Part shown: in pieces, positions 34,465 to 43,246 of the stretch
Layout: each line of letters starts with the position of its first letter
Position numbering within the stretch: position 1 is the stretch's first letter
NCBI GenBank assembly: GCA_937898685.1
Contig: CALEJT010000044.1
Location: 1 to 64,000 of the forward strand
DNA from: an uncultured Gammaproteobacteria bacterium
GTDB taxonomy: Bacteria; Pseudomonadota; Gammaproteobacteria; Pseudomonadales; Pseudohongiellaceae
Length of the DNA stretch: 64,000 bases
Direction: 5' to 3'
Program-made: the position numbers and the translations under genes
Notes under the pieces: generated by a model
The model's database searches: none
What the model was told of the DNA's origin: nothing
What the model saw: the letters and a program-made list of their open reading frames with translations, nothing else

Positions 34465-34494
34465 GCCTTGCCGGTGGCGTGCCCCCGGCAAGGC
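34465..34494. other. Hairpin between serA and serC
   Basis: Arms GCCTTGCCGG and CCGGCAAGGC with a 10-nt loop lie between the serA stop and the serC start. No T-run follows on the minus strand, so it is not a normal terminator. It may be an RNA processing or differential-expression element between the two serine genes. Confidence 0.5.
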
Positions 34495-34510
34495 AAGACA
34501 CGCGAAGTTC

Positions 34511-35680
34511 TTAGACGGTCCACACCTTGATGACGTGCTCGATGGAGCGGATGTCATTCAGGGTTTCCAGAGTAGGGCTGGTTTCAATGTCGATCAAGTT
34601 ATAGGCGATGTCACCACGGCTCTTGTTGAGCATGTCGATGACGTTGATGTCGCGATCAGCCAGGATCGACAGAATCTGGCCGAGCATGCCCGGGACGTTC
34701 TGGTTGACCACTGCGATACGGATGCCTTCGCTGCGCTCGAGCGTGAGTGTGGGGAAGTTCACCGAGTTGCGGATATTGCCGTGCTCGAGGAAGTCGCGCA
34801 GCTGATCCACGGCCATGATGGCGCAGTTGTCTTCGGCTTCGTCGGTGCTGGCGCCGATGTGCGGCATCAGGATCACTTTCGGATGACGCAGCAGCGGCGG
34901 GGTAGGGAAGTCCGTAACGTAGCAGGACAGACGGCCGTTGTTCAGACCTTCGAGCAGAGCACCGTTGTCGACGATCGCGTCACGCGAGTAGTTGAGCAGT
35001 ACTGCGCCAGTTTTGAAGTAGTTGATGATCTTCCGGTCGATCAAGTTCTTGGTGGCTTCGGTGACGGGCAGATGCAGCGTCACGAAGTCTGAACGCGAAA
35101 TCAGCGAGGTGAGGTTTTCCTGTTTCTCGACCTGATTCGCCAGACGCCATGCCGCATCGACCGAAATCGCAGGATCGTAGCCAAGCACTTTCATGCCGAG
35201 CTGAATCGCGACTTCGGCGACGAGCGCGCCGATGGCACCGAGGCCGACGACGCCGATGGTCTTGCCGGCAAGCTCACTGCCTTTGAACGCAGATTTCTGC
35301 GCTTCCATCAGCTTGTTGAGACTGGCCTGATCGAGATTGGCATCCTGCTGGTTGACCCAGTTGATGCCCTGCAGCACACCACGCGAAGCGAGCAACAGGC
35401 CGCACACGACCAACTCTTTCACTGCGTTGGCGTTAGCGCCGGGTGTGTTGAAGACCACCACACCTTGCTTCGTGTAATCTTCGACGGGAATGTTGTTGAC
35501 GCCGGCGCCCGCACGGGCCACGGCTTTGAGGTTCGGGTTGAGGTTGCCAGCAGTCAGCGTGTGGCTTCGCACCAAGATTGCATCGGCATCCCGTTGATCG
35601 GGTCCTACCAGATACTCCTGTCGCGGAAAGCGTCGCAGCCCTTTCTCGGAAATTTGATTGAAGGTTTGGATTTTGTACAT
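34511..35680 (-). CDS. serA: D-3-phosphoglycerate dehydrogenase
   Basis: 389 aa from ATG 35680 (MYKIQTFNQISEKGLRRF). This NAD-dependent enzyme oxidises 3-phosphoglycerate, the first step of serine synthesis. It has GVVGLGAIGALVAEVAIQLG for NAD, an Arg in LLNYSRDAIVDNGALLEG, the catalytic His in LMPHIGASTDEAEDN and a C-terminal ACT domain (IRIAVVNQNVPGMLGQILSI) that can bind serine for feedback. It is the ~390-residue type; the extra domain of the 410-residue E. coli protein is reduced. The open frame upstream overlaps the GIY-YIG region and is non-coding. Confidence 0.95.
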   Translation of the reverse strand: MYKIQTFNQISEKGLRRFPRQEYLVGPDQRDADAILVRSHTLTAGNLNPNLKAVARAGAGVNNIPVEDYTKQGVVVFNTPGANANAVKELVVCGLLLASRGVLQGINWVNQQDANLDQASLNKLMEAQKSAFKGSELAGKTIGVVGLGAIGALVAEVAIQLGMKVLGYDPAISVDAAWRLANQVEKQENLTSLISRSDFVTLHLPVTEATKNLIDRKIINYFKTGAVLLNYSRDAIVDNGALLEGLNNGRLSCYVTDFPTPPLLRHPKVILMPHIGASTDEAEDNCAIMAVDQLRDFLEHGNIRNSVNFPTLTLERSEGIRIAVVNQNVPGMLGQILSILADRDINVIDMLNKSRGDIAYNLIDIETSPTLETLNDIRSIEHVIKVWTV

Positions 35681-35815
35681 CTGGCTTGCAGATCCTGATC
35701 GAACGAAGCGGAAATACCCACGGTGGGGGGCTCTATCGGGCCGGCTAGTTATACCGATTCCGCAGGGAAATTGCCAGTTGAGCGCGGTTGCATCACGGCG
35801 GTGCAAGATTGCCGT

Positions 35816-36103
35816 ATGACGCACGAAATCGCGCAGGAAAGCCCTTGGTTCGTCTATGTGCTGAGAACGGCACGGGGTGTGCTCTATACCGGTATTTCCA
35901 CCGATCCGGAGCGTCGTCTGAAAGAACACGAAACGGGTGCCAGAGGGGCGCGCAGTCTGCGCGGCAAGGGCCCCCTGGCTTTGGTGTGGCAATGCGGTGT
36001 GCCGGACCGTTCCACTGCCAGCAAACTGGAGGCACGCATCAAACGTTTGTCACGCGCGCAAAAGTTGGAGTTGGTTAGAACTGGTGCGCTGCCCGGGCTA
36101 TAA
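35816..36103 (+). CDS. GIY-YIG nuclease family protein (UPF0213/YhbQ type)
   Basis: 95 aa. The GIY-YIG core reads WFVYVLRTARGVLYTGISTD, with the catalytic Arg in ERRLKEHETGARG and Glu in KLEARIKRLSR. This is the size of YhbQ-type single-domain proteins, whose role in DNA repair or turnover is not clear. The start at 35816 was chosen at the family's usual N-terminus. It is transcribed toward proA, 28 nt away, with a TATAAT box just before its stop that may serve proA. Confidence 0.85.
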   Translation: MTHEIAQESPWFVYVLRTARGVLYTGISTDPERRLKEHETGARGARSLRGKGPLALVWQCGVPDRSTASKLEARIKRLSRAQKLELVRTGALPGL

Positions 36104-36105
36104 TC
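36100..36105 (+). promoter_or_regulatory. Candidate -10 box upstream of proA
   Basis: A perfect TATAAT located 27 nt upstream of the proA ATG, followed by a GC-rich stretch CGCCGCC. The -35 candidate is weak (TTAGAA, 18 nt upstream). Similar boxes precede lipA and ligA. Confidence 0.45.
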
Positions 36106-36131
36106 GCCGCCTCTTTAGCCGGACCTCTTCC

Positions 36132-37391
36132 ATGTCAGAAATCAAGAACTACATGCGCCAGCTGGGCTCGCAGGCTCGGCAGGCTTCGCGGCATCTTGCT
36201 GCTGCGGAAACCGATCTGAAAAACCGCGCCCTGCTCGCGATGGTGGACGCCATCGATGCTGCGCGCGACAAACTCGAAGCTGCCAATGCGCAGGACTTGG
36301 CCAATGGCCGCGAGAAGGGCCTGGATCCTGCCATGCTCGATCGTTTGGAGCTCACGCCCAAGCGCGTCGACGGCATGCTCGAAGGCTTGCGTCAGGTTGC
36401 AGCTCTGCCTGATCCGATCGGCGAGCTGAGCGACATGCGCTACCTGCCGAGCGGCATCCAGGTCGGTCGCATGCGTGTGCCGCTTGGTGTGATCGGCATC
36501 ATCTATGAATCGCGGCCGAACGTGACGGTGGAAGCGGCAAGCCTGTGCCTGAAGTCCGGCAATGCCACCATCCTGCGCGGCGGCTCGGAAGCCATCAATT
36601 CCAACCGTGCCATCGCCGACTGCATACAGCAGGCGCTGCGCGAAACCGGTTTACCGGAAGCAGCAGTACAGGTGGTGGAACACACCGACCGTGCTGCGGT
36701 GGGCGAACTCATCACCATGCCGGAGTTCGTGGACGTCATCGTGCCACGTGGTGGCAAGGGTTTGATCGAGCGCATCAGCCAGGACGCCAAGGTACCCGTG
36801 ATCAAGCACCTCGACGGAGTTTGTCACGTCTACATCGACGAAAGCGCCGACTTCGAAAAGGCGCAGCGCATCGCCATCAACGCCAAGACGCATCGCTATG
36901 GAGTGTGCAACGCCATGGAAACTCTGCTCGTGCATTTCAACGTGGCGGAGAAGATGTTGCTGCCTCTGATCGAGCGCTATCGCGAGATCGGTGTCGAGCT
37001 TCGTGGTTGCGATCGTACCCGTGCCCTCATGTCCGGCATCGTGCCTGCCACCGAGGACGACTGGCGTGCTGAATACCTCGGCCCGATCCTCGCCATCAGG
37101 ATCGTCGACAGCCTGGAGCAGGCGATCGAGCACATCAACACCTACGGCTCGCAGCATACGGATGCCATCGTCACCGAGAACTTCACCCGTGCCCGTAAGT
37201 TCCTGCGCGAAGTGGATTCCAGCTCGGTGATGGTCAACGCCTCCACCCGTTTTGCCGATGGCTTCGAATATGGTCTCGGTGCCGAGATCGGCATTTCCAC
37301 GGACAAGTTCCATGCCCGTGGCCCCGTAGGGTTGGAAGGACTGACCTCTCAGAAATACATCGTGCTGGGCGATGGTCACATCCGCCGCTGA
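36132..37391 (+). CDS. proA: Gamma-glutamyl phosphate reductase
   Basis: 419 aa, the second enzyme of proline synthesis, reducing gamma-glutamyl phosphate to the semialdehyde with NADPH. Landmarks are GVIGIIYESRPNVTVEAASL, KSGNATILRGGSEAINSN, IVPRGGKGLIERI, the active-site Cys in THRYGVCNAMETLLVH, and FGLGAEIGIST-like YGLGAEIGISTDKFHARGPV. The length fits E. coli ProA (417). It overlaps nadD by 20 nt and heads the proA-nadD-rsfS-rlmH-mrdA-rodA cluster, the Pseudomonas-type order. Confidence 0.96.
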   Translation: MSEIKNYMRQLGSQARQASRHLAAAETDLKNRALLAMVDAIDAARDKLEAANAQDLANGREKGLDPAMLDRLELTPKRVDGMLEGLRQVAALPDPIGELSDMRYLPSGIQVGRMRVPLGVIGIIYESRPNVTVEAASLCLKSGNATILRGGSEAINSNRAIADCIQQALRETGLPEAAVQVVEHTDRAAVGELITMPEFVDVIVPRGGKGLIERISQDAKVPVIKHLDGVCHVYIDESADFEKAQRIAINAKTHRYGVCNAMETLLVHFNVAEKMLLPLIERYREIGVELRGCDRTRALMSGIVPATEDDWRAEYLGPILAIRIVDSLEQAIEHINTYGSQHTDAIVTENFTRARKFLREVDSSSVMVNASTRFADGFEYGLGAEIGISTDKFHARGPVGLEGLTSQKYIVLGDGHIRR

Positions 37392-38052
37392 GGCGCAGCT
37401 CTCCGCCGTGCGCACCAAGATCGGTGTGCTCGGCGGGACCTTCGATCCGGTTCATCTGGGACACCTGCAGCTTGCGCGGCAGTTGCGCGAGCATCTGCAG
37501 TTGGATCAGGTCCACCTCATCCCTTGTGGCGTGCCCGTGCATCGCCCCCCGCCGCAGGCGTCCAGCGCGCAGCGGGTGGCCATGCTGGAGCTGGCGGTGC
37601 AGGATTTTCCTTGGATGAAGGTGGATCGGCGCGAGATCGAAAGCAGTGAACCATCGTGGACCCACACGACGCTCAGGTCCCTGCGAGCAGAGCTGCCGGA
37701 TGTGGCGCTGTACTTCAGCATGGGAGCGGACGCCTTCTTGGGGCTGACCACTTGGCGCCGCTGGCAAGAGTTGCCGGAGCTCGCCCATCTGATCGTTTCA
37801 ACCAGGCCTGGCTATGAGTTGGATGTGAGCGTGCTCGATCAGCCGTTGCGTGCATTTTATGAGCGTCACCTCGCAACACGGCTGGAGCAGCTGGAAGGCC
37901 GCTTGGCCGGAAAGCTTTACTTTGCAACGCTACAGACGCCGAAGCTGTCCTCGTCAGAGGTGAGGGAGCGGATCCAGCGTGGTGAAAGTCTTGCAGATGC
38001 CTTACCGCCGGCTGTGGCCGACTACATTGCAGAACAACAACTTTATGTATGA
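37372..38052 (+). CDS. nadD: Nicotinate-nucleotide adenylyltransferase
   Basis: 226 aa. It joins nicotinate mononucleotide and ATP to give deamido-NAD. The nucleotidyltransferase signature IGVLGGTFDPVHLGHLQ is near the N-terminus, and the second motif is LSSSEVRERIQRGESL near the end (ISSTxIR in E. coli). The start inside proA (ATG 37372) gives a 12-residue leader; GTG at 37408 would begin at VRTKIGVLGG and is equally plausible. It is followed by rsfS, 32 nt downstream. Confidence 0.95.
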   Translation: MVTSAAEAQLSAVRTKIGVLGGTFDPVHLGHLQLARQLREHLQLDQVHLIPCGVPVHRPPPQASSAQRVAMLELAVQDFPWMKVDRREIESSEPSWTHTTLRSLRAELPDVALYFSMGADAFLGLTTWRRWQELPELAHLIVSTRPGYELDVSVLDQPLRAFYERHLATRLEQLEGRLAGKLYFATLQTPKLSSSEVRERIQRGESLADALPPAVADYIAEQQLYV

Positions 38053-38084
38053 GGCCGAGTGCCTCGCTTCCTAGGAGTGAACTT

Positions 38085-38423
38085 TTGACTTCGGTACAAC
38101 TCAATGCCCTCGTGATCGCCGCGCTGGAGGATCTGAAGGGACAGGACATCGTCAGCCTCGACATTTCACCGCTCACCACCATTGCCGATTACATGGTGGT
38201 GGTCACCGGTACCTCGAACCGTCACGTCAAATCGCTGGCGGACGAAGTGCTCAAGCGCGGCAAGGAGGCTGGCCTCGAAGTGCGCATCGAAGGACAGGAG
38301 CAGGGCGAGTGGGTACTGCTCGACCTCGGTGACGTGATCGTGCATGTGATGCAGGCCGCGACACGTAAGCTCTACGACCTCGAATCGCTGTGGAAGCTGG
38401 CTCCGGGAGAAGCCGGGGCGTGA
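38085..38423 (+). CDS. rsfS: Ribosomal silencing factor RsfS
   Basis: 112 aa. The protein binds L14 of the 50S subunit and blocks subunit joining in starvation. It has the family core LKGQDIVSLDISPLTTIADY, VVTGTSNRHVKSLADEV and EGQEQGEWVLLDLGDVIVHV. The TTG start at 38085 is chosen because AGGAG (38073-38077) sits seven nucleotides upstream and it gives the family's N-terminus. The ATG at 38049 would overlap the nadD stop region and lacks such a site. It overlaps rlmH by 4 nt (GTGA). Confidence 0.94.
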   Translation: MTSVQLNALVIAALEDLKGQDIVSLDISPLTTIADYMVVVTGTSNRHVKSLADEVLKRGKEAGLEVRIEGQEQGEWVLLDLGDVIVHVMQAATRKLYDLESLWKLAPGEAGA

Positions 38424-38890
38424 AGATCCGCCTGCTCTGCGTCGGCACCCGCATGCCCGACTGGGTGGAAGCGGGGGTAGAGGAATACCGCAAGCGTTTG
38501 CCGCGCGACTTCGAGCTGCAGGTGCAGGAGGTGCCGCTGGCGCAGCGCGGCAAGTCCGGGGACGGCGCCCAGGCGCGGCTGAAGGAAGGCGAGGCCCTGC
38601 TCAAACTGATCGGCAAGGGTGAGCACGTGGTGGCGCTCGACGTCCTCGGCAAGAGCTTCAGCACCGAAGCCCTGGCGGAGGAGGTGCGAAGCATCCGCGA
38701 TGGGGGGCGGAACCTGTGTCTTCTGGTCGGCGGACCGGATGGATTGTCGGAGGCCTGCCTGAGCCGGGCGGATGGGCGGTGGTCCCTGTCGGCCCTGACC
38801 TTCCCCCACCCGATCGTCCGCATCATCCTGGCGGAACAGTTGTACCGGGTCTGGACCCTCCTTCAGGGGCATCCGTACCACCGGGCGTGA
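38420..38890 (+). CDS. rlmH: 23S rRNA pseudouridine-1915 N3-methyltransferase
   Basis: 156 aa, close to the 155 of E. coli RlmH. A SPOUT (knotted) methyltransferase that modifies helix 69 of 23S rRNA. It reads KIRLLCVGTRMPDWVEAGVE, then EYRKRLPRDFELQVQEVPLA, with the AdoMet-binding knot LCLLVGGPDGLSEACLSRAD and C-terminal LTFPHPIVRIILAEQLYR. The GTG start at 38420 overlaps the rsfS stop. It ends the cluster's first part; 276 nt separate it from mrdA. Confidence 0.96.
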   Translation: MKIRLLCVGTRMPDWVEAGVEEYRKRLPRDFELQVQEVPLAQRGKSGDGAQARLKEGEALLKLIGKGEHVVALDVLGKSFSTEALAEEVRSIRDGGRNLCLLVGGPDGLSEACLSRADGRWSLSALTFPHPIVRIILAEQLYRVWTLLQGHPYHRA

Positions 38891-39166
38891 GCGGAACGGC
38901 TACCACTAGCGCTTGTGGAAAACAGAGCTTTTTTCATGAAAATTAGCTAGATACTGTTATTTTTTAAAACTTGTTTGTAGAATCGCCGCCAAGTCGGAGT
39001 CCGTCCGGCCTTCCTTGTACCAGAAGGGAAGTCGGGCAGAGCAGAAGGGCGTTCAAACACAGGGACGCACCGGAAGTGATCACAGCTTGTCCATAACGGC
39101 AATGTCGATATTTCGGTTACCGGCTGCGAGGTGCACACACAATGGCCCCATTCAAAAAAGAAAACG

Positions 39167-41107
39167 ATGACAGATCGTTACACCTTTAAGGACCTTCAGC
39201 AGGAGAGAAAGCTATTTCTCTCTCGCCTGATCATAGGCGCTTGTGTCGTCCTTGTTCTCATCGCCTGCCTCATCGCACGTCTCGCCTACCTGCAGATCAC
39301 TCAACACGAGTACTACTCCACCAAGTCCGATCAATATCGAATTCATATTCAACCGGTCGTTCCCAATCGCGGTTTGATCTACGACCGTAACGGTGTACTG
39401 CTGGCGGAAAACAAGGCCAGTTACACCTTGATGCTGGTGAAGGAGGAAGCGGGCGACATCGAAAAAAGCCTGGATGTGCTGCGTTCGTTGATCGAGCTCT
39501 CTCCGGAAGACGAAGAAAAGTTCTACACCCGTCTCAAGCGCCGTGCCGTACCGTTCTCCGAAGTGCCGGTGCGTTTCAATCTGTCCGAAGAAGAAATCGC
39601 TGCCATTGCAGTGAATCAATTCCGTCTGCCCGGCATCAGCGTGCAGGCACAGCTCGTACGTCACTATCCGCAGGGTGAATTGATGGCGCATGCCATCGGT
39701 TATGTGGCGAGCATTTCCGAAGAAGAATTGAAAACTCTCGACCGCGTGAATTACGCCGGCACCGATCAGATCGGCAAGATGGGTGTCGAGAAGGTCTACG
39801 AAGAACTGCTGCATGGCACGGTCGGCTACGAGACGGTCGAGAAGAACGCGCGCGGCCAGATCATGAAGGTGCTCGATCGCACCGACCCCATCCCTGGTCA
39901 GGACATCGTGCTGAGTCTGGACAGCAACCTGCAGAAGGCAGCGGTGGAAGCACTGGGGGATTTCCGCGGTGGCATCGTCGCGCTCGACCCCGCTACCGGC
40001 GGTGTGTTGGCGATGGTGAGCAAGCCGTCCTTCGATCCCAACCTCTTCGTCGAAGGCATCAGCAAGGCCGACTACGAGAAGCTGAACGACCGCGTGCAGA
40101 CCCCGCTCTTCAACCGCGCGCTGGCACGCTATTCACCCGGCTCCACCATCAAACCCTTCATCGGTCTGGCGGCGCTCGACACCGGTCTGCGTACCCGGGA
40201 ACACACCGTGCGCGATCCTGGCCACTTCAAGCTCGACGGCTCGAGCCACGTCTATCACGACTGGACCTGGTGGACGAACCGCAGCGGTCACGACATCGTC
40301 AACCTGGAGAAGGCGATCTACCAGAGCTGCGACATCTATTTCTTCGATCTTGCGACCGACATGGGCATCGATACGATGCACGACTTCCTCTACAAGTTCG
40401 GTTTCGGTCGCAACACCAGTATCGACATCCCGCAGGCCAGCATCGGCATCCTGCCGAACCGGGAGTGGAAGATGCGTACGATGGGTGAGCCCTGGTATCC
40501 GGGTGAGACGGTCAACTCCTCGATCGGGCAGGGCTATACCGAAGCCACGCCGCTGCAGTTGGCCACCGCCACCATGCTCATCGCCAACAAGGGCAAGTGG
40601 CGTCAGCCGGCCCTGCTCAAGCGCATCGGTCTGGATGGACCGGACATCGAGCACAAGAGCACGATCCCCGACATCGAGCTGAAGAATCCCGACGACTGGA
40701 ACTTCATGACGGAAGCCATGGCGGCCGTCATCCACAAGGGTAATGGTGGCTACCGCAACAATGGTACGGCCTGGCCCTACGTGGTGAATGTCGGCCCCAT
40801 GCCGTATCGCATGGCGGGCAAGTCGGGCACTGCGCAGGTCGTCGGGATGCCGGCGGACTATCGCAAGAGCAGCAAGAGCGCCATCCCTGAAAAATTCCGC
40901 GATCACGCGCTCTTCATCGCCTTTGCGCCAGTGGAAGATCCGAAGATCGCGGTGGCCGTGTTCGTCGAACACGGCGAAGGTGGTAGTGGCGTGGCTGGAC
41001 CGATCGCTCGCAAGGTCATTGATGCCTATCTGTTGGAGAATGGGCAGCTGAAGCCGGAATTCATGCCGGCACCGGCACCCTCCCTCATTTCCTCGCTGAC
41101 CCCCTGA
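39167..41107 (+). CDS. mrdA: Penicillin-binding protein 2 (elongasome transpeptidase)
   Basis: 646 aa. Class B PBP that cross-links side-wall peptidoglycan with RodA. An N-terminal membrane anchor (LIIGACVVLVLIACLIARLA) and dimerisation domain (VVPNRGLIYDRNGVLLAENK) are followed by the transpeptidase domain. Motifs: SxxK in SPGSTIKPFIGLAA, SCD in YQSCDIYFFDLA, KSGT in MAGKSGTAQVVG. The start at ATG 39167 matches the usual PBP2 N-terminus; an ATG 12 codons upstream is possible. Target of mecillinam in E. coli. Confidence 0.96.
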   Translation: MTDRYTFKDLQQERKLFLSRLIIGACVVLVLIACLIARLAYLQITQHEYYSTKSDQYRIHIQPVVPNRGLIYDRNGVLLAENKASYTLMLVKEEAGDIEKSLDVLRSLIELSPEDEEKFYTRLKRRAVPFSEVPVRFNLSEEEIAAIAVNQFRLPGISVQAQLVRHYPQGELMAHAIGYVASISEEELKTLDRVNYAGTDQIGKMGVEKVYEELLHGTVGYETVEKNARGQIMKVLDRTDPIPGQDIVLSLDSNLQKAAVEALGDFRGGIVALDPATGGVLAMVSKPSFDPNLFVEGISKADYEKLNDRVQTPLFNRALARYSPGSTIKPFIGLAALDTGLRTREHTVRDPGHFKLDGSSHVYHDWTWWTNRSGHDIVNLEKAIYQSCDIYFFDLATDMGIDTMHDFLYKFGFGRNTSIDIPQASIGILPNREWKMRTMGEPWYPGETVNSSIGQGYTEATPLQLATATMLIANKGKWRQPALLKRIGLDGPDIEHKSTIPDIELKNPDDWNFMTEAMAAVIHKGNGGYRNNGTAWPYVVNVGPMPYRMAGKSGTAQVVGMPADYRKSSKSAIPEKFRDHALFIAFAPVEDPKIAVAVFVEHGEGGSGVAGPIARKVIDAYLLENGQLKPEFMPAPAPSLISSLTP

Positions 41108-41118
41108 CGAAGGGTAAG

Positions 41119-42267
41119 GTGGCCTCGATTCTGGACTTTGCTCGACAAGGCAGCAGCGTAGGTGTTGAGCTTGAACGCAAGCCCAGCATCTGGGAACGCC
41201 TGCACATCGATCTTCCCTTGTTGTGTGGCTTGGTGATGGTGCTGAGCTTCGGTCTGATGGTGCTCTACAGCGCCACCGACAGTAACGAAGCCGAAGTCCG
41301 TCGTCAGTTCTTCTACATCCTGCTTGGTTTCTGCGTGATGTTCGGCGTGGCGCAGATCGATCTGCGTTATTTCCGACAGGTGGCGCCATGGTTGTACATC
41401 GGAGGCGTTGGCTTGTTGATCGCCGTGCTCCTCTTCGGCGACAGCGCCAAGGGGGCGCAACGCTGGCTGGACTTCCCCGGACTCCCGCGTTTCCAACCAT
41501 CCGAAATGATGAAGACCATCGTTCCTCTTACGGTGGCCGCCTTTCTGGCGCGTGGTTCCTTGCCGCCGCGGCTCTGGCAGATCGGCGTGGCTCTGATGAT
41601 TTTGGGCATTCCCGCTGCGCTCACCGCCATTCAGCCCGACCTCGGCACCGCGCTTCTGATCGGCGTGGCCGGCACCTTCGTGATCCTGTTGTCGGGCATT
41701 CGTTGGAAGTTGGTCTTTTCCGCGCTCATGCTCGGCATCATGGCGATTCCGGCGCTGTGGATGTTCTACCTCGCGGACTATCAGAAACAGCGCATCCACA
41801 CCTTCCTCGATCCCGAGCGGGAACCGCTGGGGGCCGGGTGGAACATCATCCAGTCGAAGACGGCGATCGGTTCTGGCGGCCTTTACGGAAAAGGCTGGCT
41901 GAACGGCGTGCAGTCGCGCCTCGACTTCCTGCCGGAAGGTCATACCGACTTCATCGTCGCCGTGCTCGCCGAAGAATTCGGTCTCGTGGGCATGTTGTTC
42001 TTGCTCTCGCTGTACCTCTTCGTCATCGGCCGCTGCCTCTACATCGGCGCGATGGCACAGTGCAATTTCGGCCGGTTGCTCGCTGGTAGTCTGGCGCTCA
42101 CCTTCTTCGTGTACGTGTTCGTGAACATCGGCATGGTGTCCGGCCTCGTACCCGTCGTGGGCGTGCCTTTGCCGCTGGTCAGTCTCGGTGGTACCTCCAT
42201 CGTCAGTCTGATGGTGGGCTTCGGCATTCTCATGTCCATCCACACACACAAAAGTCCGGCTTATTGA
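41119..42267 (+). CDS. rodA: Peptidoglycan glycosyltransferase RodA (SEDS family)
   Basis: 382 aa from a GTG start with AAGG upstream. About ten membrane helices. It polymerises lipid II with PBP2. Family signatures: LPRFQPSEMMKTIVPLTVAA, IQPDLGTALLIGVAG, QSKTAIGSGGLYGKGWLNG, RLDFLPEGHTDFIVAVLAEE with the catalytic Asp region, and PVVGVPLPLVSLGGTSIVSL. It begins 11 nt after mrdA and its stop overlaps the rlpA ATG. The membrane-bound lytic transglycosylase (mltB/sltB1) gene found here in Pseudomonas is absent. Confidence 0.96.
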   Translation: MASILDFARQGSSVGVELERKPSIWERLHIDLPLLCGLVMVLSFGLMVLYSATDSNEAEVRRQFFYILLGFCVMFGVAQIDLRYFRQVAPWLYIGGVGLLIAVLLFGDSAKGAQRWLDFPGLPRFQPSEMMKTIVPLTVAAFLARGSLPPRLWQIGVALMILGIPAALTAIQPDLGTALLIGVAGTFVILLSGIRWKLVFSALMLGIMAIPALWMFYLADYQKQRIHTFLDPEREPLGAGWNIIQSKTAIGSGGLYGKGWLNGVQSRLDFLPEGHTDFIVAVLAEEFGLVGMLFLLSLYLFVIGRCLYIGAMAQCNFGRLLAGSLALTFFVYVFVNIGMVSGLVPVVGVPLPLVSLGGTSIVSLMVGFGILMSIHTHKSPAY

Positions 42268-43205
42268 TGTCCCTATCGTTTGCCAAGATGGCTCTGCAGA
42301 CTTTTCGCTCGACTCGCAAGCTCGGCTTTGCACTCAACCTCGTCCTGGTTCTGTTGCTCGTTTCCTGTGCCTCGGCGCCGACACGTACTCCTACGGGCAG
42401 CGCCAACGCGGGCCGCTATGAAATGCAGAACGATTCCGGTGTGCTGGAGCCGATCGATCTGTCGAAGGTGCGCCCGGTGATCCCGCGCCGCGAAGTGCGC
42501 ACGGCGGCTGGGAACAAGAGTCCCTACACCGTCAACGGCCGCACCTACCACGTGCTCCAGAGCGAGGCTGGTTACACGGAAACGGGCGTGGCCTCGTGGT
42601 ACGGCCGCAAGTTCCACGGCCACCTCACCTCCAATGGCGAGATCTACGACATGTTTCAAATCTCGGCCGCGCATCCGATACTGCCGATCCCCAGCTACGT
42701 GCGCGTGACCAACCTCGACAACGGCAAGAGCATCATCGCGCGCGTCAATGACCGCGGCCCCTTCCATCCGGGGCGTGTGATCGATCTCTCCTACGCGGGA
42801 GCCGTGATGCTGGGCTATGCGGGCAGAGGCACCGCGCGCGTGCGGGTGGAGGCGATCCTGCCGGAAGACAACGGCGTGCCGGCGCAACAGGTGGCCGTGG
42901 CGCCGGCTATCGCGGAGAATACCGTCGAAGCCGTTGCGGAAGAGCGACTCAAGATCGATCAGGGGCAGGGCCAGGAATACCTGCAGGTGGGCGCCTTCTC
43001 CAACTTGGAAAGCGCTCGCACCATCGTCGCACGTCTGAGCGAAATGACCTCGATGCGGGTCTTCATTCAGAGCGACACCGCCGCCAACGGCGCGGTACTG
43101 CACAAGGTGCGAGTAGGTCCCCTGGTGGACGAGGCACAAGCGCGTGCCCTGATCGAGAATGTCGAATCTGCCCGTCTGGGCACTCCGTTCCGCGTACGAA
43201 TCTGA
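42267..43205 (+). CDS. rlpA: Septal ring lytic transglycosylase RlpA (lipoprotein, SPOR domain)
   Basis: 312 aa. The lipoprotein signal ends in LLLVSC. The double-psi beta-barrel domain (GVASWYGRKFHGHLTSNGE; VRVTNLDNGKSIIARVNDRG; HPGRVIDLSYAGA) carries the catalytic Asp of RlpA. A C-terminal SPOR domain (YLQVGAFSNLESARTIVARL; VGPLVDEAQARALIENV) binds denuded septal glycan. RlpA cleaves naked strands during daughter-cell separation. The ATG at 42267 overlaps the rodA stop (TGATG). Confidence 0.94.
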   Translation: MSLSFAKMALQTFRSTRKLGFALNLVLVLLLVSCASAPTRTPTGSANAGRYEMQNDSGVLEPIDLSKVRPVIPRREVRTAAGNKSPYTVNGRTYHVLQSEAGYTETGVASWYGRKFHGHLTSNGEIYDMFQISAAHPILPIPSYVRVTNLDNGKSIIARVNDRGPFHPGRVIDLSYAGAVMLGYAGRGTARVRVEAILPEDNGVPAQQVAVAPAIAENTVEAVAEERLKIDQGQGQEYLQVGAFSNLESARTIVARLSEMTSMRVFIQSDTAANGAVLHKVRVGPLVDEAQARALIENVESARLGTPFRVRI

Positions 43206-43246
43206 ACCCTGTCGGCGTGGCCGACACGATAGAGAAGAGATAGAAG

